Positions 45,105 to 57,463 of a stretch of DNA of 64,000 nucleotides are shown one piece after another. A program made the position numbers and the translations under genes. Location of the stretch: the NCBI GenBank assembly GCA_037042185.1, contig JAXQJY010000024.1, forward strand, positions 310,001 through 374,000. Direction: 5' to 3'. The number at the start of each line of letters is the position of its first letter. Position 1 is the stretch's first letter. The notes under the pieces are model-generated. The model ran no database searches. It worked only from the letters and a program-made list of their open reading frames with translations, and was not told the origin of the DNA. The stretch comes from Sordariomycetes sp. S80-01Y (taxonomy: Eukaryota > Ascomycota > Sordariomycetes).

Positions 45105-46896
45105 AACAGCGATTATGAACCAGTGCGCTCAGAGCGCCTGTCTTGCAGGTAAAAGTTGATTCTGGTGCAAGCCTACACCCAGGCTTCGGACAACTCGGAC
45201 AGCTCACTGGGAAGCGAGCGTGATCCGTTGCGTCGACAAAATCGTTGACTAGCGACGGACGAAGTTGAAAACGTGTCCAGACTGACGACTCGTTGGCGTC
45301 GAGTTACTTCGCTCGCTCTCGCTCAAAGACTTGTCGACGTCTCGCCGAAGTCGATTGCTGGGTACCGGCTGGAATGTTGCTCTCGCGTGGCTTGTCTAAT
45401 CGATTCGCAGGAGGATGTTGCTGGCGGAATCAAACGAGCGACGACCTGGAATGCTGCAAGGTGAGACTGAGACTGGCAGAAGGCGCCCTCAAGCTATTCT
45501 CGGTGCAGAGTTGTTGCAGTGACAGGAATGGGTGGTGTGGCGTGAGGTGGCTCTGGGAGGGGAGGAGGTTTGGTTGAACTTAGTCTTGGATTGCTCCAGT
45601 CAGAGGTGTGAAGTCTGAAAGCTGGACAAGATGGTTGAAGAGGAAGACGGAATTCGGAAGGTTGGGAGGAGGAGGCGCGATCTGGTGACGGGTTCGAGAT
45701 CACAGATCAGTGCTGCCCGACAGTCGCACGCAAAGGAGATACTGAGCTACGGGGTTGCCCAGCCACTCCTTTTCTATTTACTTGGTGGCTGGTTGGCACG
45801 GAGACGGGTGGGTGACGTTGCTTCAGCGCAGGCAGGTGCCCCACCGAAGCAGGGCGGGCCGCTCTTGCGGAATGGGCCTCGGTCCAATCAGACAGCCAGG
45901 AGCTTCATAGCTCCAGGGACTTCGGCTCCACTCTTAAGTGCCTGCGCAGGTGCGGTGCGTCCTCAAAGGTGGGAATTGACGAAGGCTTCGCACTCAACCT
46001 TATTTCCTAGCGAGTCTGCTATGTATCTATCACTACGACCAGAGGTTCACACGTTGACAATGATGAGCTCGCGGGGAAAGGCGAAGTGACTGAACCCTCG
46101 ATAAAGCAGAGCGACCTTCGTCAATGCCAAAGGCGCAAGTCAACCGAACGTCCGCGCCGTTGTCATGACGATGCCCCTCGGCGCCTGGGCGCTCAGGGCG
46201 GCTGAGCACCCTGCGAGATGAGCTGGCTCGGGATCCCTGGATGACGAGGCTCGAGTGCGAGTTGATCGTGTTTCGTCTCAGGCCAACGGGAGACTTGCCC
46301 GTCTTCTGGAACTTTTACCCAAGATCCACTGCGCGTGCTCCGTACCTTAGGCTATTATGGGGTGGTCTCGTGAGAAAGCTTGTTCAGCCACCGGCTTGTG
46401 GCGAGCTACCCGAGAGCAATAGCGAGGTTCCACGATATGGACCAACAACGTCGATCTCATTTCGTAATCCTAGGGTTGCATTTCATGCGCTCGTTCCTTG
46501 GGCTTTAGGCAGTCTGCGATATTGCTATCATTTTGATTAGACCAAGTTGACTGTGTATACATGACCAACGCGTGCGAACCTAGAACCGTTGCAGACTGTA
46601 GTTAGGTGGCTTGACATACGTCCAACTAGTAGCAAACGAGCCACAAACAGATTCTGCATTTCCTTTGCACTTAGAAATGTCCCTGCAACATCTTTTGGTC
46701 CACAGATGCTCGATTAAATGGAACACTGGTCGGTTCCGTTGATCTCAGCCGTGTCTCCAAGTGGTGCCCCTCCGGAACAGCTCGATACGTGCAAACCCCG
46801 CCTACAGCAATTCAAGATTCAACCCAACGACGTCAACACGTTGACAACTGCCAGTCAAGCTACGATGGCAGCTCAACCACCCAACGTGCCACAACC
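45105..46896. other. Long divergent intergenic region
   Basis: 1.8 kb between the Fig1-domain start and the Tip20 start. Both promoters lie here. The plus-strand frames near 45273-46540 are short and featureless; no RNA gene or repeat recognised. Confidence 0.5.
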
Positions 46897-49295
46897 ATGA
46901 CATCCACCTTCATCCAGGGCACCTCCCTCGACACCCGCGTCGAGGACTATCTTGACGACAAACTCCAATCAACAACCGACCTCGACTCCCTCACCGAGCT
47001 CCTCGCCAACGTCGAGCTCCAACGCAACCAACTCCAGTCCCAGCTCGACTCCGCGGTCAAGCAGCTCGACGAAGCGCGCCGCACCACGGAAGACCGGCAA
47101 AATGCCATACAAGCGCAGATAGAAGAGTTCCAGCAGCTCCAGGAGAGCATCGACAGGAGGGAGCAGATTGCCGCGCAGAGCGATGCGCCGGACCAGGCCA
47201 TCGAACGGCTCAAGGCGCCGATGATGAAGGTGCAGGCTGTGGGGCTGGCCAAGAAGTTCCTGGAGCTGGTGCAGGACGTTGAAAGTCTGCGAAAAGAGGC
47301 CAGGCTGTGTTTGCCCGATAGCCCCAAGGCTGCGCTCGAGCCGTATACCAAGTTGAAGCAGTTGGCTTCGCGGTTGAAGGCACTGCAAGGCGATGAGAAG
47401 CTACACCTCGTCGACTATGTGGAGGGCGTCACGGAATCCCTCTGGAGTGAGATGAAGACTATCATGTCCGTGGAATACGAGGGTGTGCTCAACGCGCGGG
47501 GCTGGCCCAGGGTCGACCCAGAGTCACAGATGGACGACGAGTGGATCGCCTCCTTTGAGAAGCTTATCGATCTTCAAATACCGGAGGTGGTGTACAGCAC
47601 AGAGCCGGTGTCGCTGCTGCCTCTCGAAGTCATGTCCAAGATATTCGTGTCAGAATTCCGCTTCCACTTCCTCAGCGACAAGCCCACGAGCGACCCGCAG
47701 GCTCTGGGGACGCACTGCTTCCCATGGGTCATCATGCGGATCGAGAAGTGGGAAGACTTCCTGCGCGACAACCTTGGACATTTGCTAGCCGAAAAGTTCA
47801 GTGACACTTCCGTCGCGAACAACCTGCTCTACGTGGACCCCGTTTGCGCCTTCATCACTTCGCTGCTGCCGGTGATCCGGGAGAAGGTCTTCGATGTCGC
47901 GGGCAAGGCCAAGGACAAGCCGGCGTTTTTGAGCAGCTTTGTCAGTCAAGTCATGAGCTTCGACGAGAGGCTCGCTTCCCGCTTCAGCTACGATGGGGGC
48001 ACACCCGAGCGCGGCTGGCGGGGTCTCACGACGGACGTATTGGACGAGTACTTTGATCCATGGTTCAAGGCAGAGCGGGAGTTTGCGATGGAGCGCTTCG
48101 AAAAGATATTGCAAGACAGCGACGGTCGCAACATCGATTACGAATATGCAGCAGACGGGCGTATGAAGCCCACATACGCCGCCGTCAGGATAACAGACCT
48201 GTTGCGGTCCGTGACCTCGCAATACAGCCGGCTGCGCAAGGTCCGACACAAGATCCAATTTTTGGTAAACATACAAATCGACATTTTGGAGGAGTACGAC
48301 GGCCGCTTGAGAGGGTCTCTAGAGGCTTACCAGTCCATCACGTCAACAATAGGCAGGACGCTGCACGGTGCGAGCAAGGAGCAACTTGCTGCTCTCGAGG
48401 GCACCGGCGGTCTCGAGAGCTTGTGCAAAGTCTTGGGGAGTGCTGACCATATTGTCAACACCCTCAAGGACTGGAGCAATGAAGAGGTGAGTCTTCAATC
48501 CTACTGGTGCTGCGCGCCTTGCTAACGAGCAAGTTTTTCCTTGAGCTCTGGGAGCAGCTTCAAAGCGGGCCTCAATCATCAACAGCAAAGTCCGGCAGCA
48601 TGAGCTTCGACGAGGTCAAAGATCGAACGTCCAGCGCCATGGGCGGGGGCGACGACGGTGGCGTCTTTGACGAGATGATCACCGCCTACAGCCACCGCCG
48701 CAGAGCCGCGCAGGACCTGCTCGTCTCCGCACTAGCAGAGTCCCACTCGAAGCCCTTTACCACGTACGGACGCCGGGCCCAGTTCACCACGGTCGGCGAC
48801 TCCTCTGTCCTCGACGACACCTACAGCGTCTCGCCCGAGCTTGACGAACCGCTGCACGTCCTGACCCGCAACCTAGACTTCCTGGCGAGAGCTCTCTCGA
48901 CAGCCTCTTACCGTCGCGTCTGGCGCGAAGCCCTCGGCAAGCTGCAGGACCAGCTGTGGAATGAGGTTCTCGTCCATAAGTCCTTCACCACCTTCGGCGC
49001 GGCGCAGTTCATGCGCGACGGCTCGTCGGTACTCGCTCTCGTCGACCGCTACATCCCCGGCGGCTCGTCGGCCATGTCCACGCTGTACGAGGGCATGCGG
49101 CTGCTCAGCCTTCCGGTGGAGGCCGAGGGCGAAGAGAAGACGCTGACGCTGAGGGAGGTGAGCGACCGCATCTTCCAGGACAACGACGAGGCGCGCAAGG
49201 TTCTGGAGGAGCTCCAGCTCGGGGAACTGTCACCTCCGCAAGCGCGGAGAATCTTGCAGCAGCGGGTCGAGAACAGCGATGATGTGGAATGGTAG
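46897..49295 (+). CDS. tip20: Tip20/RINT1 family vesicle-tethering protein
   Basis: Subunit of the Dsl1 complex, which tethers Golgi-derived COPI vesicles at the ER; the animal homologue is RINT1. Exons 46897-48486 and 48534-49295 join to 783 aa; the 47-nt intron (GTGAGT...GCTAAC...AAG) is phase 0. An N-terminal coiled coil covers about 25-90 (LTELLANVELQRNQLQSQLD). The RINT1/TIP20 helical region follows from about 215, with FPWVIMRIEKWEDFLRDN and RGLTTDVLDEYFDPWFKAERE. The C-terminal bundle ends LSPPQARRILQQRVENSDDVEW. The open frame extends upstream of the ATG without another ATG; MTSTFIQG is the first good start. Confidence 0.9.
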
Positions 49296-49459
49296 CCTTC
49301 TCCCCTCGTCTATATACAAAATCCACCATCTCATATAGATATATATCCAATCGAGTTGTTGAAAGATCAGATCCGGCCGGCGCTCTAAGTCTATCCCAAA
49401 TGCACAAGCCCAAGCTTTTCATCCGTCCAGAACCCTCCCCGCTCGGGAGCCAGGTTCGT

Positions 49460-50476
49460 CTAGTTGATCAACTTCATGACAAACTCCACCGTGGCAAACG
49501 TGCCAGCGCTGACAGGCATAGCCCTCAGCAGCGTCGGGCCGATGCCCTTCCAGAAGCCTCCCACACCCGCCTCCCTGAAGGTCTGCGCGAAGCAGTCCCT
49601 CATGCTCTTGTACCTCTGCTTCTCCCCGAAGCCATCCGTCTGCATCTTGCTCTTGATGACGTCGAAGGGGTAGCTCGACAGCCAGAGGGCCTCGCCCGCC
49701 AGGCCGCCGTACATGGCGATCTTCCAGCCGGGGATGTCCTTGCGCTCGATGCCGTTGCGCGCGGCGTCGGCGTTCATCATCCACTCGAAGGCGGTGAACC
49801 ACGAGCCGTAGGCGAAGGCCTCCCTGTAGATCGTGACGGCCTGGCCGCGGTAGACGCCGGCCAGGACGCCCCCGTGCGCGCCGAGCTTCTTCACGCAGTC
49901 GAGCGGGCCGCTGTACAGCTTCCCGGCGCCGTGGGGCTGGGATTGCAGCCGGATCCTGATGTGCTCGATGGGACCCGACAGGACGCTGTTGGCCACACCG
50001 GCGAAGGCTCCGGCGGCAGCGTACTCGGGGTAGGTCAGGCCGGCCGAGCCTGGAGGGTGGCGAGTCTCGAGGTAGCGCTTGGCGGCGTTGAAGGCGCCGA
50101 ACTGGACCGAGACACAGGCGCCGATGCCGATGAGGGGGGTGAGGGTGCCCTTGTAGAAGGCAAGAGGCCCTTCACGAGAGTAGATGGTGGTGGCGGCGTT
50201 GAGGGCAGAGGAGTACTGAGTGGTTGTCTGGAGGCGGACCTTGACAATATCGAAGGGCTGGCCTGGGCTTCGTCAGCAGGTGTGTCTTCTCACTGAAAGT
50301 TGTGAGGCCGGCGACGAGAGAGAGCGATCGCATCGCATCGTCTGCACAGGTGACGATACTGGGGGAGGGGCCATACCGATCAGGACCTGCGCGACACCGC
50401 CGACAGCTCCCGAGAAGAGGTCCTTGGCGATGTTGCCCTGCGGCGTGTCGACGAGCTCCTCAATGGGTTCGCCCAT
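49460..50476 (-). CDS. Mitochondrial carrier, Ymc1/Ymc2-like
   Basis: Inner-membrane solute carrier of the SLC25 type. Exons 50377-50476 and 49460-50262 join to 300 aa. The 114-nt intron is the longest in this window and restores LIGQPFDIVKVRLQ. Three tandem repeats each carry the carrier signature: QPFDIVKVRLQ near 35, GPIEHIRIRLQ near 130 and YPFDVIKSKMQ near 230. Glu instead of Asp in repeat 2 is usual in this branch. The N-terminus MGEPIEELVDTPQGN and the overall pattern are closest to the Ymc/carnitine-carrier-like fungal group. The transported substrate cannot be read from sequence. Confidence 0.9.
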
Positions 50477-50939
50477 CTTGACGACTGGCTTCGGCGATGA
50501 GCCGACGTTGACCGTCGCACAATCTCAACGGTGCACCGGGCCAAAATTGAGCCCTGCGGTGTGTTCGAAGTTGATGCAGCGCAGCTTGCGAGAAGAGGAG
50601 CAGACAATCGAACCCGTACAAGGAAAGTCAGGAAAAACAAACACGGCTGAGGAGGAACAATTCGCGATGGACTGCTCTGCGCTCTGGATTTCGATGGTCA
50701 AATCGCTTATCGTCCCACCATCGGCGACAGACCGAGACCGGATGACGTGCTAAGCTAGGTAAGCTGACAAAGAGCGGGACTCCATTGATGCATAACCTCC
50801 TACATTTTGCATACACTCTTCACTTTACACGCCAAATACGCTCGTCTGCACTCAAACTCCACGCTCACCATCTCATAGGTGCCAAACAACACCACTCGCG
50901 TCTGAATCATGTAATCCCCACCCGCAGACTAAGCAGTCT
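50477..50939. other. Intergenic, carrier promoter
   Basis: 463 bp between the carrier start and the tandem-GFA stop. No gene or repeat recognised. Confidence 0.55.
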
Positions 50940-51966
50940 TCACGGGTTCTTGTAAAAGGGCGGCCACTTCCCCCCCGTGCTCCTCTCCGCCTCGGGCAAC
51001 GCCTTCAGATCCACGCCATCGAGGACCCTGACATTCACGGCCTTCAATCGCTTCGCCATCGGGACCCACTCCTTGACGAAGTCCGGCCAGTCAGGGTCCT
51101 CGGTACCTTCGCTTTCGGGCCTGTACTGGTTGGTGATGCTCACGCCGCACTTCCTGCAGAAGGTCTTGTTGATCAGCCCGCGGCCGAAGTGGTACAGCAC
51201 CAGGTCCGCGGGGTCCTTGGCGTGGAGCGAGACTTGCGGGATGGGCGGGTAGATCCAGATGTAGGCGTTGCGCTCGCAGATGGAGCAGTTGCACTCGACG
51301 ATCTTTTCGGGGTAGGTCGAGTCAAGGGGAGGCACGTTTAGGGCGACGGTTACGGCGCCGCAGTGGCAGGACCCGGTCTGAAGGACGCCGTTCTCCACGG
51401 TGGTCTCGGGGAGGGGACCTGTGTGCGAGTGTGCTTTGAAAGGAGGGTCCATGGCTTTCCCGTCGAAGCTGAGTGGTGTTAGTAAGGATGATGGCCACGG
51501 CGACGGGGTACTCACGGCTTCTTCTCGAGGTCCCATGAGTTGAGACCCTGGATGGCATGGACCTGATCTCATTAGCTTACGCTGTTCCCAAAAAGCAGCG
51601 AGGAGGAATCTCACGTTGATGCCGATACTCATGCCGGCATCTGCTCCCTCCTCCGTGGCCATCGCCATGAGCCCTGTACCGCACTTCCCACAGAACTACA
51701 CCGGTTAGCACTGAGCGCCATGTTTCTGCCCGTGAAGAACTAACCTTGTGCTCCATCTTCTTCTGCCCGAAAGTGTAGCTCGTCAATTCGTCCAAGGACC
51801 CCTTGACAACTTGGAAGTTATCCTGGCCGGGGAACACCCAGAGGTAGCCCTTGCGGGAGCAGATGCTGCAGTTGCACTCAGCCGCGCTCTTGATCTCGGG
51901 GACCTGGATCTCGTAGACGAAGGCGGTGCAGTGGCAGTTTCCGCGGTAGTTCTTGAGTTCGGCCAT
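50940..51966 (-). CDS. Tandem GFA/CENP-V domain protein
   Basis: Two GFA folds in one 292-residue protein. Exons 51745-51966, 51615-51695, 51516-51562 and 50940-51468; introns of 49, 52 and 47 nt all fit GT-AG, and the junctions read MEHK-FCGKCGTG, GIN-VHAIQG and EKKP-FDGK. Domain 1 (about 8-110) has GNCHC, CNCSIC and FCGKCGTG. Domain 2 (about 140-290) has GSCHCGAV, ECNCSICERN and FCRKCGVSI. Thus each domain keeps the zinc-binding Cys set. The fold is named for formaldehyde activation, but the fungal double-domain proteins have no proven reaction that I can cite. The middle exons are tiny (81 and 47 nt). Confidence 0.88.
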
Positions 51967-52652
51967 CTTGTCTTGCGTATATGAATTGGTTGCTTAAAGA
52001 TTACTGGTTTCAGGTAGGAAATATGAGCTGCTGGATTCTCGAGTGGCAGGCTGACTCGGTTCGTCGGACACTCTGCGGGTACTTATAGATCTCGTCTTCC
52101 CCAGCCATCCTGTGACGAAACTGCAAAACAAGGAAAAGCCACGGCGCGACGCGAGCGAGAGGCCGCCTCGGACTTTTTTTTCTTGTTGAGGGGAGTATCC
52201 ATCGTGAACTTGCGCCGGTGTGAGCGCGCGGCCGATTGCACACCGTGACTCGCGGCACCTCGGACCGGGTGGGATGGTGCAGAGTGGGATTGCGCGCGCA
52301 GGATGGCTGAGAAGGCTGACAGGGGCTGAAGGACGGGAGGACGTTACGCCGCTCTGCTCTCGTCCAGACCCAAGATTCGGACACGTATTCTGGAAGCTGC
52401 CGAGAATCCGGGGTCTACGGAGGGTTTGTGGAGGTTTTTCCAACGGTCAAGATGTTGGGAGTGGGGACTAGAAAGGGGTCGATTAGTGATCTGTTGAGGT
52501 TATAGTTGAGCATGATGGAGGATCGTGAGAATACTGGAGACTATTTGTGAAGACCTCAAACTCAACAAGATGACATCAGCCTGTCTATTTGCAGTTGCTT
52601 CTACGACCTCATCTCATTGACGACATCCTGAATCTACCCGGACCAGGTCGGC
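51967..52652. other. Intergenic, GFA promoter and COG3 3' flank
   Basis: 686 bp. Contains the upstream region of the tandem-GFA gene. Short frames only; nothing recognised. Confidence 0.55.
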
Positions 52653-55070
52653 TCAGTAACGCCTAGCCCCTTTCTTCCCATCCTGAGCGTCGATCTGCGC
52701 CTGGGCGCTCAGCTGGATGGCCTCCTTCAACTTGCCAACCACCTCGGGCTGGTTGCTGAAGGCCGTCGTCAGCTTCTCCTCCAGCTCATTCTCGACCTTG
52801 GCTATGGGCTTGACCCCCGTCTTCCTCGCCGTGGCATCATTCACCAGCGTGCCCCACCGGTTCGCAAACTGCCCGATGCTCTGCCTCAGCATCTCGTCCA
52901 GCTGCTCGCTCATGTCCTCCACCGTCAGCGTCTTGGCCGTCACCGCCGGCTGTCCTCGCCCCCAGAGATAACCCCCGGACGCCCCGATGACGCTGCCGAA
53001 GAAGGACACCCAGTTCGCAGGGGACAGAGTGTCCCAGATCTGGGAGAAGTGCTGCATCGAGGCGGCCTGGCCGCGGATGTCGCCGATCTCGAGGGATACG
53101 AGCTCGTTCTTGATTATGAGGAGGTTTTTGATCATGAAGAGATCCGAATCTGTGCCGTTGCGGAGGGACTTGATCCGCGTTTCGGCTTTCTGGAGGACTT
53201 GAATCGTCTCGCGGACTATTTTGAAGACCACAGGGCTGTCCTTCGCCTAGATGGGTTAGCGTCTATATGTGTCCCTGCTTGGAAGAAACTTACCGAGCGC
53301 TCTTTTGGCATCGCTTGGTCGAACATGGCGAGGAGCTCTGTTGCGCGCTTCACCAAGGGATACGCATTCGACGCCGCCACGCCATCCTTGACTGGCTCTA
53401 TGGTAAGCGCAGCATCCTGCACCGTAGCCTTTGTGATGGACTTGGTGATCTCGGCCTCGAAGGCGCTGTCCGTGAAGGGCCAAAGATGCCAGACCAGCAG
53501 CTGCGCCGCGTATTCCTTGCTCTTCTTGAAGAAAGGCGACTCCTCCTCGTCCGGCTCGGACACGGCGTACTCGCCCGCCAGCCATCCCACTACGCTGCAG
53601 ACAACTTTAAGATCTGCAGTTTGCAAGTTCGACTGCAGCGCGGTCCCTAGCGGAGATAGATGACCCGGATGAACCATGGTCGTGTTGATCGCCTTGATAA
53701 TCTGCATCGCCGAATCCGGCGACGTGCTCCACGCTGGGTCGATGTCGAAGATCCGGCAGAAGAGGTTATCCTCGCTGTAAATCCTCTCAAAGCACTGCTT
53801 GATGAAGTTTCGCGATGCCGTCTCCACTGAGAGCTCCTTTACTTCCTTCTTATACAGATCCAGGTCATGCTGGGTCATGACTTTCAGATGTCTGTCTCGT
53901 GTCGTAAGGTACGTCTGGAACATGTTGCTCGCGGCGGTCGTGTGAGTCGACACATCCCGAGATGTCTCGACTGGTCGGCCCCATTGGTCGAATGCGCAGC
54001 GAACTACTTTTTGAATGTTCGGCACCAACGAGTACGAGTCCAGAATCATCTCCTCAAAGCGACCATAGGCCAAGGCATGACGAGCCGAGTCCGATTGCGT
54101 CGCAGCGATTTGTCGTCCAATATCCGCCATCATCTTTTCTAACCTTGTCGTGAAGCCATGATCCAGGAGATGGAGTGCCTTGGTGAGCAAGGCTTCGTAC
54201 CGAGCAAGGTACGTGTCTCGGTCGCGGTAGTCCTCATGCTCGGACATGAAGACAATGCACGAGTCGATGTCCTCCACCATGTCGCCGAACGTGTCGTCAT
54301 CCACCATGCGACTAGCAACGGGCGCATTCAGCCGTCTCGTGGCCGTGTCTAGGTACTGGTAGTAGTGTAGATCGGTACCGACATCGTGCGCTAGCTTCTC
54401 GAGTCGTTTCTGCTCGTTGAGGAGATCTTCGCATTGCGATTGGAACGTCGAAGTTTGTGCTTCGACGGATTTGAAGGAGTTCGAAAGGGTTGTAAGAAGC
54501 TTCAACGTGGAGTTTGCGTCGTCGATGAGGCCGTCGAGGTGGCGCTCAGTCAGCGTGAGCTGATCGCGGTATAGCGAGTAGTCCTCCTGACTTGCCTCGA
54601 GTAGGTGCCCGTCCAGTGTCTTGTCTACCGAGTAGTGGCGCTCCTCGTGTCGTCTCTGTTGCCCAGCCTGCCCCTCAGAAAGATCCAGACCCTCCCACTG
54701 CCTTTCCTTTCGGGCTATCCTCTTCCTTTCCAGAGCCTCATCCTTGTCAATCTGCGCCTTGACTACGTGGTAGAAATCCGAATAAGAAGCCGCTCGCCGG
54801 ACAACCGTAGGTTCGGGAGGTGTGTTGGTATTCTCGATGTCTTCGTAGACGTTCTCCAGCGCCTCAGGCACTTCTACCGGAACATGGTTCGCTCCCTGCG
54901 TCGCCCCTCGTTAGCCCTGGTTCTGCCCCACGGTAGCAAAGACGGAAAGGACATACGTTTGGCTGCTGGAGCAGAGACTCCGAGCGCCGATGACCAGGCC
55001 CATGCGCGCTGGCCGAGGCTCGTTTGTTGTTGGAGAGGTCGACAAAGCTGTACCATGAGTCCTCGTACAT
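52653..55070 (-). CDS. cog3: Conserved oligomeric Golgi complex subunit 3 (Cog3/Sec34)
   Basis: Lobe-A subunit of the COG tether for retrograde intra-Golgi vesicles. Exons 54957-55070, 53294-54895 and 52653-53246 join to 769 aa; introns 61 and 47 nt, both phase 0. The N-terminus MYEDSWYSFVDLS leads to a Ser-rich link, then the Sec34 domain from about 150. That domain contains LTTLSNSFKSVEAQTSTFQSQ, CEDLLNEQKRLEKLA and LHYYQYLDTATRRLN, the family core. The C-terminal helical part holds LFMIKNLLIIKNELVSLEI across the last exon. It shares a 350-bp divergent promoter with FMP25. The start is the first ATG in frame; the frame upstream is open only from a non-ATG codon. Confidence 0.92.
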
Positions 55071-55420
55071 GGCGCCGACTTCCGCGGTTGGGGTGGGATG
55101 CTCGCTTTCTAGCACCAGCAGCGGAATATGGAGGTTTGGACTTCAGGCGGGATGGGATTGTTCCGGACACCGATGGCCTCGGTGTGGGGAGCTGAGGTGG
55201 ATCCGGCGCCGGCGTGGAGCCGTACGGCGTGGGCGACCAATCTGGAGCTCTGAGATTTCGGATGACCTCACGAACCCTTCTTCAAGTGAGCTTCTCCTCT
55301 CGAGAGAACCAGGTGTGAGCTGGTATAACCAAACCTGCTTATCTCGGCTATACTGGAGGCGTGTCTCTTGTAACCTACTCCTTCTTGTTGCAGTTACCCT
55401 CTAAGGGCCCTCACACCACC
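55071..55420. promoter_or_regulatory. Divergent promoter, COG3 / FMP25
   Basis: 350 bp between two start codons facing away from each other. No specific factor site was identified. Confidence 0.5.
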
Positions 55421-57229
55421 ATGAACGCCTCACAAGCAGCCCTCAGGAGGGCATCAGCTCTCAAGTCCCCGGCGACTCAAACCCTCCGCGCCGGGTCACG
55501 ACACTGGGCCCGAAACGCCTCATCCTCCCGTCAGCAGGCACCGAAGCGTCGAGGGGGCGCAGTCATCGGCGCGGCTACGGTCTTCGGTGCCGCGGCGGCG
55601 GGTGTCTACTTCTTCCCCCAACTCAAGTATCTCTTCATCGAGGAGGAGGAGAACGTGGCCAAGGGGCCCCAGAAGGCGGAGATTGAGTTCGAGAAGCCCA
55701 GGAAGCAGGCCAAGAGCAAGGAGGAGCACCGCGAGCTGCTGAGCTCGCAGCACCTGCAGGTCCAGAAGAGCTGGGAGCACCCGGGCGTGTATGCCTGGGG
55801 TTCCAACGTCGGGAAGGTCATCGATCCCGATTCGCAGGACAAGTATATCAAGCTGCCACGGCGGTTGAAGTACTTTGACGACCAGCTTCTGCGGGATCTG
55901 AAGCTCACGCAGAACTTCGGTGCTGCCATCACGGAAAAGGGGGATTTGGTGCAATGGGGTCTGGGCTTCTCGAGTACGGACCCTAAGCCCTCGGTGACCG
56001 TCAAGGGGAAGGATCTCGTCAAGATTGATGTTTCATCGGATCGCATCATCGCTCTGGCTAGCAACGGATCTGTATTTGCCGTGCCCTCGTCTCGCGATGA
56101 TCTCGGGAGCTTGACCAAGGAGCAGCCGAGCAGCTCATGGTCCTTGTGGAGTTCGGGGAAGCAGGCCCTGAGCTTGCGTGAACTCACGCCTAAGGGACTC
56201 AGCTGGGGCGAAAAGGTCACCGACATTAGCAGTGGGCTCGACCACGCCCTGCTCCTGACTTCCAGCGGCCGTGTCTTCTCAACTGCATCAAGCAGCTCCG
56301 ACTTCCCCGCGAAGGGACAGATGGGCATCCCGGGACTGACTTGGGAGACGAGGCCGGCGGGACCCTACGACCAGCCCCACGAAATCGAGGCTCTGAAGGG
56401 ATTCAAGATCGCCAAGATCGCCACGGGAGACTACCACTCCGCGGTCCTCGACAAGGCCGGTCGCGTCTTCACCTTTGGCGACAACCTCTACGGCCAGCTC
56501 GGCTTCGAAGTCGACCCCTCCGAGCCGTGGACCTCCTCACCATCTCTACTCCCCTCCAATAAGCTCTACAAGGGAACCGGCATGGTGCCCACATTCACGT
56601 CCATCATGGCCGGCGGGAACAACACCTACTTCACCGTCGACGCCGACGCCGCACCCCCCGATGAGTTCGGCAGGAAGGCCGCTCCGGCGAAGCGCATGCC
56701 CCGGACCACGACCGACGTCTGGTCCGCCGGCCAGGGCGTCTACGGAAGCCTAGGCAACGGCAAGTGGACGCACGTTTCCAAGGGCCCGACCAAGATCAAG
56801 GCCCTCTCCTCCCTCTTCGAGTTCGACGAGTCCTCTAACAAGCTCATGCCCATTAAGCTCAGCGCGCTCAGCGTGGGCACGACGCACGCCGCCGCCGTCA
56901 TGGACAACGTGACCGAGACCACCATCGCCCGCCGGGCCAAGAACGACAACGACGTCAACTGGGGCGCCGACGTCGTCTTCTGGGGCGGCAACGAGCACTA
57001 CCAGCTCGGCACCGGCAAGAGGAACAACCAGAACGCGCCCGTCTACATCGGGCCGCTGGACGGCGGCGCGGGCGACGACGAGAAGGGCCGCAAGGGCGAG
57101 ATGCACCGACTGTGCCTCACCCCGAGGCAAACGGCCCGCTTGGGCGAGGGTGGAAAGGGGAGGAAGGTCACGTTGGAGCAGAAGGTGGAGTGCGGGCGAT
57201 ACGTGACTGGTGTCTACTCGGCTGTATAG
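55421..57229 (+). CDS. fmp25: Fmp25-like mitochondrial RCC1-repeat protein
   Basis: Inner-membrane protein with RCC1/BLIP-II-type beta-propeller repeats; the yeast homologue is linked to respiratory complex III assembly. Intronless, 602 aa. The N-terminus is rich in Arg, Ala and Ser without acidic residues for about 50 positions (presequence), followed by one membrane segment near 47-65 (GGAVIGAATVFGAAAAGVYF). Propeller blades show as GVYAWGSN (about 125), KGDLVQWGLG, ISSGLDHALLLTSSGRVFS, IATGDYHSAVLDKAGRVFTFG, GQGVYGSLGNG and DVVFWGGNEHYQLGTG. The ATG (CCACCATGA) is in good context; the upstream open frame lacks an ATG. Confidence 0.9.
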   Translation: MNASQAALRRASALKSPATQTLRAGSRHWARNASSSRQQAPKRRGGAVIGAATVFGAAAAGVYFFPQLKYLFIEEEENVAKGPQKAEIEFEKPRKQAKSKEEHRELLSSQHLQVQKSWEHPGVYAWGSNVGKVIDPDSQDKYIKLPRRLKYFDDQLLRDLKLTQNFGAAITEKGDLVQWGLGFSSTDPKPSVTVKGKDLVKIDVSSDRIIALASNGSVFAVPSSRDDLGSLTKEQPSSSWSLWSSGKQALSLRELTPKGLSWGEKVTDISSGLDHALLLTSSGRVFSTASSSSDFPAKGQMGIPGLTWETRPAGPYDQPHEIEALKGFKIAKIATGDYHSAVLDKAGRVFTFGDNLYGQLGFEVDPSEPWTSSPSLLPSNKLYKGTGMVPTFTSIMAGGNNTYFTVDADAAPPDEFGRKAAPAKRMPRTTTDVWSAGQGVYGSLGNGKWTHVSKGPTKIKALSSLFEFDESSNKLMPIKLSALSVGTTHAAAVMDNVTETTIARRAKNDNDVNWGADVVFWGGNEHYQLGTGKRNNQNAPVYIGPLDGGAGDDEKGRKGEMHRLCLTPRQTARLGEGGKGRKVTLEQKVECGRYVTGVYSAV

Positions 57230-57463
57230 CAGCAGATGGGGGTGGAGACGACGGGACGTGTTGTAAGATGAGTGTACGATATACGCTGGGTTTGAGCCAA
57301 GCTTGTACACTACCGATGCGAACGCTGGCGTTTTGAAACGGCTTTTTGCTTAAACATTATCCATACCATGCATGTAATCCTATTCAGAACAAGACTCCGA
57401 CCTTTTCTATTTGAAAGATGCAAGACCAAAACGCCGACCTGACCGCGTGAATGAACCTAGACC

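Noticed and set aside
49289-50296. 335-codon plus-strand frame
   Set aside because: Antisense to the mitochondrial carrier, whose three signature repeats prove the minus strand is coding.
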